Shown one piece after another: positions 35,447-42,537 of a stretch of 64,000 nt of DNA (position 1 is the stretch's first letter; every line of letters starts with the position of its first letter). The translations under genes were made by a program, and so were the position numbers. The notes beneath the pieces are model-generated. The model worked only from the letters and a program-made list of their open reading frames with translations. It was not told the origin of the DNA and did not search any database. The DNA comes from Robertmurraya korlensis NBRC 107688 (GTDB taxonomy: Bacteria > Bacillota > Bacilli > Bacillales > Cytobacillaceae). The DNA is taken from the NCBI RefSeq assembly GCF_001591645.1, contig NZ_BCVH01000001.1, positions 806,001 to 870,000 on the forward strand. The letters are read 5' to 3'.

Positions 35447-36870
35447 AAATCGGCTCGATCCCAAGTTTCATCTCACCAGCTTATGAGAAACGAACCTTTG
35501 ATTCTCTCACTCTTCTTGTACCAAAACTTACAAGCGAGGAACTGAAACAGGTCATTTCCCATCTCAGACAACAGCATAGAAAGCTTCAAGCACGCAAAAC
35601 AGATGAGATCATTAATATCATTGACCAAGCGATAAAGCTATGGCTAGACCCTAACTATCATTATAGAAAACTAGCAGAAGAGCTTCTCCCGATTGTTACA
35701 GGGTATGACTCAGAAATGATTCGAGTCTTTTTACATTCGTATTTGCGTTCGTTTCGTAAAGAAAAGCTTCAAAGAATGTTGGAGGTGGACTTTACCAATC
35801 CGCAGGTTCTTGACGAATTTCGTCCACGAACATCAGGGGGCCTTACAAGAGCCTATGGACCAGACCTAATCACACACGTTTTTTCCGGGAATGTTCCTGC
35901 CTTGCCGCTATGGAGTCTAGTCAGTGGTCTATTAGTTAAGTCTAGCACGATAGGAAAGCTTTCCTCATCTGAACCGCTGTTTCCCTCTTTGTTTGTAGAA
36001 ACATTGAGAGAGATTGACCAGGAATTAGCTGAATGCATCGCAATCATTTGGTGGAAAGGTGGAGAGGAAGAGCTAGAGAAAGTTGCTTTCACTTCATCGG
36101 AAAGCATTATCGCGTACGGGAGCGAGGGGACCATTAATTCTATTAGAAAAAAAGCCCCTTCTCACGTCCGGCTACATGCACACGGTCATAAGTTGAGTGC
36201 TGGTTTCATTGCAAAAGACTGCTTACAGCGTGTACTTGTAACAGAAACCGCCAGGAAGGCTGCGAAGGATGCTTCTCAATTTGATCAACAAGCCTGCCTT
36301 TCTCCACATGTCTTTTTTGTTGAAGAGGAGGGAAGTGTATCTGTACGTGAGTTTGCTAGTTTGCTAGCTCAAGAAATGAATAATTATCAGGTGAAAATGC
36401 CAAGAGCCCGATTAACCGAACAAGAAAATCAGGCGATCATCCAGGCTCGCTCCAAGTATCAATTTCAAGCTTTTCAAACAAAGGAAATTACCATATTCGA
36501 GAGCGAGAAAAGTACATCTTGGACCGTGGTCTACGATCAAAAAGCGACTAGGTTTCCAATTTCTCCATTAAACCGGTTTGTGTATGTTATTCCCGTTCAA
36601 TCCATTGATGATGTACCTCCATTCCTCCATCAGGTACGAGGTTTCATACAGACTTTTGGGGTCGCATGCACGCCGCATACCTTCCGCTCGATTCTAGAAG
36701 TACTCGGAGGATGCGGTGTCAATCGTATTACTTTTTTAGGCAGAATGGGGGAACCAGAACCTGGTTGGCACCATGATGGAAGACCCCATTTAGCCGATTT
36801 GGTCCGTTGGGTCGACGTGGAAGCTAGCGTAGAAATGGACATGGATGCATATGATCCCCATCGGGTATAA
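35437..36870 (+). CDS. LuxC-like acyl-CoA/acyl-protein reductase
   Basis: The 477-residue protein has the LuxC domain of the aldehyde dehydrogenase superfamily. Features are the GNVPALPLWSLVSGLLVKS region, HAHGHKLSAGF, and a catalytic Cys at residue 287 (FDQQACLSPH), a position very close to that known for Vibrio LuxC. It would reduce an activated acyl group to an aldehyde with NADPH. No luciferase genes are near. It is translationally coupled to the LuxE-like gene, and an SDR that could reduce the aldehyde to an alcohol is encoded four genes on. Confidence 0.88.
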   Translation: MELKIGSIPSFISPAYEKRTFDSLTLLVPKLTSEELKQVISHLRQQHRKLQARKTDEIINIIDQAIKLWLDPNYHYRKLAEELLPIVTGYDSEMIRVFLHSYLRSFRKEKLQRMLEVDFTNPQVLDEFRPRTSGGLTRAYGPDLITHVFSGNVPALPLWSLVSGLLVKSSTIGKLSSSEPLFPSLFVETLREIDQELAECIAIIWWKGGEEELEKVAFTSSESIIAYGSEGTINSIRKKAPSHVRLHAHGHKLSAGFIAKDCLQRVLVTETARKAAKDASQFDQQACLSPHVFFVEEEGSVSVREFASLLAQEMNNYQVKMPRARLTEQENQAIIQARSKYQFQAFQTKEITIFESEKSTSWTVVYDQKATRFPISPLNRFVYVIPVQSIDDVPPFLHQVRGFIQTFGVACTPHTFRSILEVLGGCGVNRITFLGRMGEPEPGWHHDGRPHLADLVRWVDVEASVEMDMDAYDPHRV

Positions 36871-36885
36871 GGAGGAAACAAAGAA

Positions 36886-37638
36886 ATGCAGCCACCCTAT
36901 TTACAATTAAAGAATGTCGGGCTTACCTATGAGCAAGAACAGAAGGAAACAATCCGACAATTTTCCCTTGATATCAAAAAAGGGGAGTTTATTAGCATCA
37001 TTGGAAAAAGTGGTTGCGGAAAAACCAGTCTGTTGCAGATAATATCAGGAATACAAAAGCCTACCACTGGTTTGATTTCGATAGGTAGTCAGGAAGTTAA
37101 TGAACCGGTTGACGAGCTTTCGTATATCTTTCAAAAACCTATCTTGTTAGAATGGAAGACCGTATTAGAAAATGTCGTACTACCAATAGAGTTAAAGAGA
37201 AAATTGACCGAAAAGGATATGTATAAAGCAAAGGAAATGCTGGAAAGTGTCGGGCTCTCAGATGCGATTCATAAATTTCCTTATGAATGTTCTGGAGGAA
37301 TGCAGTCGAGGGTCGCCATTGTCCGAGCATTAATTGAACAGCCAAGCATCCTCTTAATGGATGAACCTTTTTCGGCACTCGATTCTTTTACAAAGAATCA
37401 GCTGCATGTTCAGCTGAACCACTTAATCAATGCGTATAAACCAACTGTGGTTTTGGTCACACATGACCTTCAAGAAGCTTTTTTTCTGTCTGATCGTATC
37501 GTCCTTCTAGGCGGGGAACCCGGGACATTGCTACAAGAGTACCAGGTACCTTTTCCTCGACCGAGAAAGAAGAACATGTTAATTAGCCAAAAATTTTACG
37601 ACTTTCAGCAAGATATTATTGAGAGGCTTCATCTATGA
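36886..37638 (+). CDS. ABC transporter ATPase (nitrate/sulfonate/thiamin-precursor type)
   Basis: The 250-residue ATPase has Walker A GKSGCGKTS, Q-loop YIFQKP, the slightly unusual signature CSGGMQSR, Walker B LLMDEPFSALD and the switch THDLQE. It belongs with the ThiZ/SsuB/TauB group. GGAGG precedes the ATG. It ends in an ATGA overlap with the permease. Within a thi operon it most likely energises uptake of a thiamin precursor. Confidence 0.92.
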   Translation: MQPPYLQLKNVGLTYEQEQKETIRQFSLDIKKGEFISIIGKSGCGKTSLLQIISGIQKPTTGLISIGSQEVNEPVDELSYIFQKPILLEWKTVLENVVLPIELKRKLTEKDMYKAKEMLESVGLSDAIHKFPYECSGGMQSRVAIVRALIEQPSILLMDEPFSALDSFTKNQLHVQLNHLINAYKPTVVLVTHDLQEAFFLSDRIVLLGGEPGTLLQEYQVPFPRPRKKNMLISQKFYDFQQDIIERLHL

Positions 37639-38402
37639 AAAAAAGCTATATCTATTCCACCGTATTATTTATTTCCCTACTCATTCTTTGGGAAGTAATT
37701 GTTCATGTAAAAAAAATATCACCATTGCTTTTACCAGCACCAACAACGATTGCAGAAAAGCTATTCACATTGTTACTAAGCGGTTATTTTACGCCACATA
37801 TTTTTACAACCTTATTTGAGATCATTAGTGGTTTTTTTGCAGGAGTCCTTATCGGAATCGGACTTGGTCTGCTGGTTGCACAATCGGATACGCTTCGCCT
37901 TGTTCTAAAGCCGTATATTATTGCCACACAAGCAATGCCAAAGGTTGCCTTAGCTCCACTCCTCATTCTATGGTTTGGGTACGGATACACGCCGAAGATT
38001 TTGATTGTTGCATTGATTAGCTTTTTTCCATTGTTTGAAAGTACATTGACAGGCTTACTGGTGGTCGACAAGGACCGATTAATGCTTTTTCAGCTGATGA
38101 AAGCTAGCAAATGGCAAACCTTGTGGCGGCTGCAGCTCCCGACGGCCGTTCCTTATTTAATTTCAGGTATGAGGGTGGCAATCGTACTTAGTGTGGTTGG
38201 AGCGGTTGTTAGTGAGTTTATTGGTGCAAATGAAGGATTAGGCGCATTAATTATCGTCGCACAAGGAATGATGGATACTCCATTACTATTTTCAGCCTTT
38301 ATCCTGTTAACAGCTATTGGCATTCTCTTGTACGCTTCAATATATGCAATTGAATTTCTATTTTTTAAAAAATACACTTCTTATCGGAGGAAAAAATCGT
38401 GA
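37635..38402 (+). CDS. ABC transporter permease (ThiX/SsuC-like)
   Basis: The 255-residue inner-membrane protein has about six helices and a BPD_transp_1 domain with the coupling segment MKASKWQTLWRLQLPTAVPYLISG. It overlaps its neighbours on both sides by four bases (ATGA and GTGA). It pairs with the ATPase before it and the binding lipoprotein after it. The substrate is inferred only from the operon. Confidence 0.91.
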   Translation: MKKSYIYSTVLFISLLILWEVIVHVKKISPLLLPAPTTIAEKLFTLLLSGYFTPHIFTTLFEIISGFFAGVLIGIGLGLLVAQSDTLRLVLKPYIIATQAMPKVALAPLLILWFGYGYTPKILIVALISFFPLFESTLTGLLVVDKDRLMLFQLMKASKWQTLWRLQLPTAVPYLISGMRVAIVLSVVGAVVSEFIGANEGLGALIIVAQGMMDTPLLFSAFILLTAIGILLYASIYAIEFLFFKKYTSYRRKKS

Positions 38403-39382
38403 AAGTTCCTACAACATTGTTATCTATTTTATTAATCTTAGCAGTCGTATTGATAGGCTGTGCAAAGGAAACTCAGCAACCAATGGAAACCATTCGAATG
38501 GCGTCCTGGAGCAAACCGATTGTTGAGCAGAGTAACTTATATGTCGCTAAGGAAAAAGGTCTATTTGAAAAAGAAAACCTTACGTTTGAATATATACCGG
38601 GTGCAGGAGGGGGAGATGCAGTAAAAAACATCCTTGCTGGTAACGCTGATATTGCCTTCGCAAACCTGGAAGCAGTGCTGCTAGCTGCTGAAAAAGGCGA
38701 AAAATTGAAGATCATTTACAATATTTACCCAGAAAACGTATTTAATTTGGTTTCCTTAAAGGAAAGCAATATCGAATCCATTGAGGACTTAAAAGGGAAG
38801 AATGTAGGTGTTTACAGTCTAGCAAGTGGGACGTATCAAAATTTACAGGTGCTATTGCATCATGCAGGGATTAAGGAAGAAGATATTTCAATAACTGCAA
38901 CGGGTGTTCTTAATTTTGCTCCCTTGATGGAGGGTCAAGTGGCTGCAACCGCAGCTACAGATACCGGATTGTATGATGCCAAGCAAAAAGGACTAGGTGA
39001 GGTAGATATTATTGAAGTAAAAGATGTTCTCAATACCCCGTCTGATGTGTTTGTTGTCACCGAAAAGGTTTATAACGAAAAGAAGGACGCCCTTATCCGC
39101 TTCCTTCAGGTATATAAAGACAGTATAGAGTACACGATGGAGAACCCTGATGAGGCTGCAGATATCGCGGCAAAACATGCAGTGGACGGTAGCGATGTCA
39201 CACGAAATAAAGAGATTATTGCAATTAGAAACAAAACGAGTCTGAACAACAATGGTCTCGGTACGTTCGATTTTACTGTTTTAAAAGAGGTAGAAGCGTC
39301 TTACGTAGAAATGGGGTTATTACAAAAGCCGGTCAAAATTGAAGAACTTGCTACAAACGAACTCGTTGAAAAGTTGAAATAA
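38399..39382 (+). CDS. ABC transporter substrate-binding lipoprotein (NMT1/THI5-like, ThiY-type)
   Basis: The 327-residue lipoprotein has the lipobox VLIGC and an NMT1/THI5-like periplasmic-binding fold (AKEKGLFEKENLTFEYIPG, GNADIAFANLEAV, LKGKNVGVYS). ThiY proteins of this fold bind formylaminopyrimidine, an HMP precursor from thiamin breakdown. It starts with GTG at 38399 after GGAGGAAAAAA. Place and fold together suggest a pyrimidine- or thiazole-type ligand, possibly a carboxylated one given the LuxE/LuxC-like pair. Confidence 0.9.
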   Translation: MKVPTTLLSILLILAVVLIGCAKETQQPMETIRMASWSKPIVEQSNLYVAKEKGLFEKENLTFEYIPGAGGGDAVKNILAGNADIAFANLEAVLLAAEKGEKLKIIYNIYPENVFNLVSLKESNIESIEDLKGKNVGVYSLASGTYQNLQVLLHHAGIKEEDISITATGVLNFAPLMEGQVAATAATDTGLYDAKQKGLGEVDIIEVKDVLNTPSDVFVVTEKVYNEKKDALIRFLQVYKDSIEYTMENPDEAADIAAKHAVDGSDVTRNKEIIAIRNKTSLNNNGLGTFDFTVLKEVEASYVEMGLLQKPVKIEELATNELVEKLK

Positions 39383-39393
39383 GAGGTGAGGAA

Positions 39394-40170
39394 GTGAATT
39401 TGTCGTTAGCAGGAAGAGTCTGTATCATCACTGGCTCAAGTAGAGGGATTGGGGCAGCACTTGCAGAAAGCTTTGCCTCCGAAGGCTGTCATGTTGTCAT
39501 AAATTATTTGAAAAATGCAGAAAAGGCAGAAATCCTTGCTCAGAGTTTACAAAAAGAATATGGAGTGGATTGTTTAGCCATTCAAGCGGACGTTACTAAG
39601 GAAGAAGATGTGAAAAGATTGATCGATGTGGTAGCAGAAGAGTTTGATCGGATAGACATCGTTGTGAATAATGCACTTCATGGATACCTTTTTGATCCTA
39701 GTGAAAGAAAATGGGCGTGGGAGGCACAGTGGGAGGATTATCAGAGACAGATCGATGGTTCATTAAAGGGAACCTATCTTATGTGTAAGTATGCGATTCC
39801 TCACATGAAAAACATAGCCTTCGGTCGAATCATTAATATGACTACAAACCTATTGTATCGTCCAACTGTTCCGTACCATGACTATAATACAGCCAAGGCA
39901 GCAGTATTGACATATTCGCAAAACTTAGCTGCAGATATTGGTAGATTTGGTATTACCGTAAATTGCATCGCACCAGGTCTAGTGTACCCGACAGAAGCTA
40001 GTAGACTAACAAAAGAAGAAGTAAAATCAGCTATTATTTCTGAAACACCACTAGGGAGAATTGCCAGACCTGAAGACATTACGGGAACTGCCCTATATTT
40101 AGCAAGCAACTGGGCACGATTTGTTACTGGTCAAAGCATCATTGTTGACGGTGGATATACGATGAAATAA
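39394..40170 (+). CDS. Short-chain dehydrogenase/reductase (FabG-like)
   Basis: The 258-residue SDR has the cofactor motif GSSRGIGAA, the structural motif NNALHG, the catalytic YNTAK and the C-terminal VTGQSIIVDGGYTMK. The residue 13 before the catalytic Tyr, normally Ser, is Thr. In this operon it could reduce the aldehyde made by the LuxC-like enzyme to an alcohol. It starts with GTG at 39394 after AGAGGTGAGGA. General annotation would be 3-oxoacyl-ACP reductase, but no fatty acid synthesis genes are near. Confidence 0.88.
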   Translation: MNLSLAGRVCIITGSSRGIGAALAESFASEGCHVVINYLKNAEKAEILAQSLQKEYGVDCLAIQADVTKEEDVKRLIDVVAEEFDRIDIVVNNALHGYLFDPSERKWAWEAQWEDYQRQIDGSLKGTYLMCKYAIPHMKNIAFGRIINMTTNLLYRPTVPYHDYNTAKAAVLTYSQNLAADIGRFGITVNCIAPGLVYPTEASRLTKEEVKSAIISETPLGRIARPEDITGTALYLASNWARFVTGQSIIVDGGYTMK

Positions 40171-40180
40171 GGAGCGGATT

Positions 40181-40792
40181 ATGAAAAAAGAATTGCATGT
40201 CATCACAACGGGACATCAAAATCTAGCAGATGTGATTGAAATCGCAAGAAACATTCATTCCTGTGTAGATTGGATTCACTTACGAGAAAAACAACGGTCC
40301 ACAGAAGAACTTCTGCACTGCATTCAACGCATGAAACAAGCGGGAGTCCCGCTGTCAAAAATGATTTTAAATGGTTCGGCAAGTGTAGCGTTAGCTGGAG
40401 GTGTAGGTGGGGTTCAGCTTTCTCATAGTGGAGAAGATGTACTAAGTGTAAAAAAGCATTTCCCGATGATACGAGCTGGATGTTCCGTTCATTCGCTAAG
40501 TGAAGCACTTGAAAAAGAAGAACGAGGAGCGGATTACTTGATTTTTGGTCATGTATTTGAAAGTTCCTCTAAATCAGGACTTCGTCCACGTGGACTGTTT
40601 GCTTTACAAGAACTTACCGCGTACATATCTATTCCTGTCATTGCGATTGGCGGCATTACCCCCTCAAATATGAAGAACGTACTAGCAGCAGGGGCTAGTG
40701 GAGTTGCTGTGTTGTCGGGGGTTTTTGGAGCAGATAATCCAGTGAAAGCGGCTTTACATTATAGAAGAATAATAGAGGAGGTTCAGCAATGA
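40181..40792 (+). CDS. tenI: Thiazole tautomerase
   Basis: The 203-residue ThiE-like TIM barrel fits TenI, which aromatises the thiazole product of ThiG. It lacks the full synthase motifs; visible blocks are IHLREKQRS, GCSVHSLSEA (with the TenI-type His) and FGHVFESSSKSGLRPRG. It lies in the same operon as thiG and overlaps thiS by four bases (ATGA). Confidence 0.92.
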   Translation: MKKELHVITTGHQNLADVIEIARNIHSCVDWIHLREKQRSTEELLHCIQRMKQAGVPLSKMILNGSASVALAGGVGGVQLSHSGEDVLSVKKHFPMIRAGCSVHSLSEALEKEERGADYLIFGHVFESSSKSGLRPRGLFALQELTAYISIPVIAIGGITPSNMKNVLAAGASGVAVLSGVFGADNPVKAALHYRRIIEEVQQ

Positions 40793-40992
40793 GTGTATTC
40801 GTTAATGGGAAAGAAATCGTGATTTCTACTGGTAAAAATACGATTTTGTCATTGATTGAAAGTTACGAGCTTAATCCAAAGCTTGTGATTGTTGAGCGAA
40901 ACAAAGAGATTATTGAGAAAGATAACTATAAATCTACCATTCTAAAACAAGGAGATCACATCGAAATTGTTCATTTCGTTGGGGGAGGGTAA
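40789..40992 (+). CDS. thiS: Sulfur carrier protein ThiS
   Basis: The 67-residue ubiquitin-fold protein ends in Gly-Gly (VGGG), the end that ThiF adenylates and that carries the thiocarboxylate. GAGGAGG precedes the ATG. It overlaps tenI upstream and thiF downstream (TAATG). Confidence 0.95.
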   Translation: MSVFVNGKEIVISTGKNTILSLIESYELNPKLVIVERNKEIIEKDNYKSTILKQGDHIEIVHFVGGG

Positions 40993-42014
40993 TGACTGTG
41001 ATTGATCGATATTCAAGACAAGAACTCTTTCAACCAATTGGGAAACTGGGGCAGCAGAACATTCGCAATTCTCATGCACTTGTCATTGGTGCAGGTGCTT
41101 TAGGAACAGCAATCGCGGAATCTCTTACACGAGCAGGGATAGGGAAATTAACGATTGTAGATCGAGACTATGTCGAATGGAGCAATCTCCAACGCCAACA
41201 GCTGTATAGTGAAGCAGACGCACGAGATCGAATCCCGAAAGCAGTTGCTGCAAAAAAACGTCTTTACGATATTAACTCTGATGTAGAAGTGGTTTCACAA
41301 GTAATGGATGTATCAATTGAGGAAATAGAACAGTTAATTATAGACGTTGATATCATTTTAGATGCAACCGATAATTTTGATACTAGACTACTAATCAATG
41401 ATATATCACAAAAAGCAAACATTCCGTGGATCTACGGGGCATGTGTGGGGAGTTACGGGCTGTCTCTGACGATTATTCCTGGAGAAACTCCCTGCCTACA
41501 ATGTTTATTAGACACCATTCCGCTAGGGGGGATGACGTGCGATACAGCAGGCATCATTTCACCAGCGGTTCAAATCGTTGTTGCACACCAGGTAACAGAA
41601 GCAATCAAGCTTTTAACCGGTAATCAATCCTCACTCAGAGGCTCGCTCTTGTCGTTTGATCTGTGGTTGAATCAATCCTCATCTATTGCAGTGGACAAAA
41701 TGAAAAAAGAGGATTGTCCATCTTGCGGAAACATCCCAAGCTATCCGTTTTTAGATAAAGCCCATTCAACAAAAACAGCTGTTTTATGCGGGAGGAATAC
41801 TGTACAAATTCGACCTGGGAAAAACACAACATTAAATCTTGAAAAACTAGCACTAGGATTAAAGCCATTAGGTCAAGTAAGTAAAAACGACTATTTATTG
41901 TCACTGACTACAGGGGAACACCGACTTGTTTTCTTTACGGATGGACGTGTTCTTGTTCATGGAACTAAGGATATTACTGAAGCTAAAAAATTATATCATC
42001 AATTTGTAGGGTAA
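40992..42014 (+). CDS. thiF: ThiS adenylyltransferase
   Basis: The 340-residue E1-like enzyme has the nucleotide motif GAGALG, the DATDNFDTR segment and zinc cysteines in CLQC and CPSC. It activates the ThiS C-terminus with ATP. It is last in the operon; a strong hairpin follows. It is longer than minimal ThiF because of a C-terminal extension of about 85 residues, as in MoeB/ThiF-type proteins of bacilli. Confidence 0.94.
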   Translation: MTVIDRYSRQELFQPIGKLGQQNIRNSHALVIGAGALGTAIAESLTRAGIGKLTIVDRDYVEWSNLQRQQLYSEADARDRIPKAVAAKKRLYDINSDVEVVSQVMDVSIEEIEQLIIDVDIILDATDNFDTRLLINDISQKANIPWIYGACVGSYGLSLTIIPGETPCLQCLLDTIPLGGMTCDTAGIISPAVQIVVAHQVTEAIKLLTGNQSSLRGSLLSFDLWLNQSSSIAVDKMKKEDCPSCGNIPSYPFLDKAHSTKTAVLCGRNTVQIRPGKNTTLNLEKLALGLKPLGQVSKNDYLLSLTTGEHRLVFFTDGRVLVHGTKDITEAKKLYHQFVG

Positions 42015-42020
42015 CATGAA

Positions 42021-42066
42021 AGAAGGGGATCCGAAGATTACGATACTAAGGATCCCCTTCTTATAC
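42021..42066. terminator. Terminator between convergent operons
   Basis: An 11-bp perfect stem (GAAGGGGATCC / GGATCCCCTTC) with a 17-nt loop closes the thi operon. Its sequence can act on both strands. Confidence 0.88.
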
Positions 42067-42070
42067 AGTT

Positions 42071-42526
42071 CTACTGTCCGATCACTTGGACATTTCTTAC
42101 CTCAAATACCGTTTCCTTTTTCTCTTTTGTTACAACAAATACATCCACTTGTGATGATTCACTCTCAAGTACGAAATCAAGTTCCTTTTTGCTCCAGTTG
42201 CTTGTTAGTTCAACTTCTCGTTCTTTATCTTTTAAAAATTTCCCTCTTGCATCCGTTTCTTCGATTCTTAAGATAACCGGACCCGTTCCTTTTAGCTCAA
42301 CCTGAAACAAGATGCTTTTGGAACCAAGGTCTTTGGGTGTGAAAACAAAACCTTCGCCTACTTTTAATCCTTCTGTCTTAACCACAACTTCTCCATCTTG
42401 ACCTTTTTCAATTGTTGCTCCTATACCTAGTAAGAGAATGCTTGTACTTTCTTTTGCAGCGATCAACTGACTATTCATCACAAACGTCATCAACACTACA
42501 AAAAACACTTGCATCGTTTTTTTCAT
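42071..42526 (-). CDS. Secreted protein of unknown function, partner of GH18
   Basis: The 151-residue product has a signal peptide (cleavage near LIA-AKES). The rest is predicted beta-rich and could form a carbohydrate-binding-like sandwich (VFTPKDLGSKSILFQVELKG); I recognise no family. It begins 11 bases after the GH18 stop, so the two are an operon. A role in cell-wall binding or sensing alongside the glucosaminidase is inference. Confidence 0.75.
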   Translation of the reverse strand: MKKTMQVFFVVLMTFVMNSQLIAAKESTSILLLGIGATIEKGQDGEVVVKTEGLKVGEGFVFTPKDLGSKSILFQVELKGTGPVILRIEETDARGKFLKDKEREVELTSNWSKKELDFVLESESSQVDVFVVTKEKKETVFEVRNVQVIGQ

Positions 42527-42537
42527 TCTATATCCTC

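Noticed and set aside
35853-36134. Minus-strand ORF of 93 codons within the LuxC-like gene
   Set aside because: It is a shadow of the coding frame with no binding site; the same applies to the other long antisense frames inside clear genes, for example 13153-13533, 22545-22910 and 53463-53900.
34379-36870. LuxE and LuxC homologues as part of a bioluminescence operon
   Set aside because: No luciferase (luxAB), luxD or flavin reductase gene is present and the operon is under TPP control with thiamin genes.
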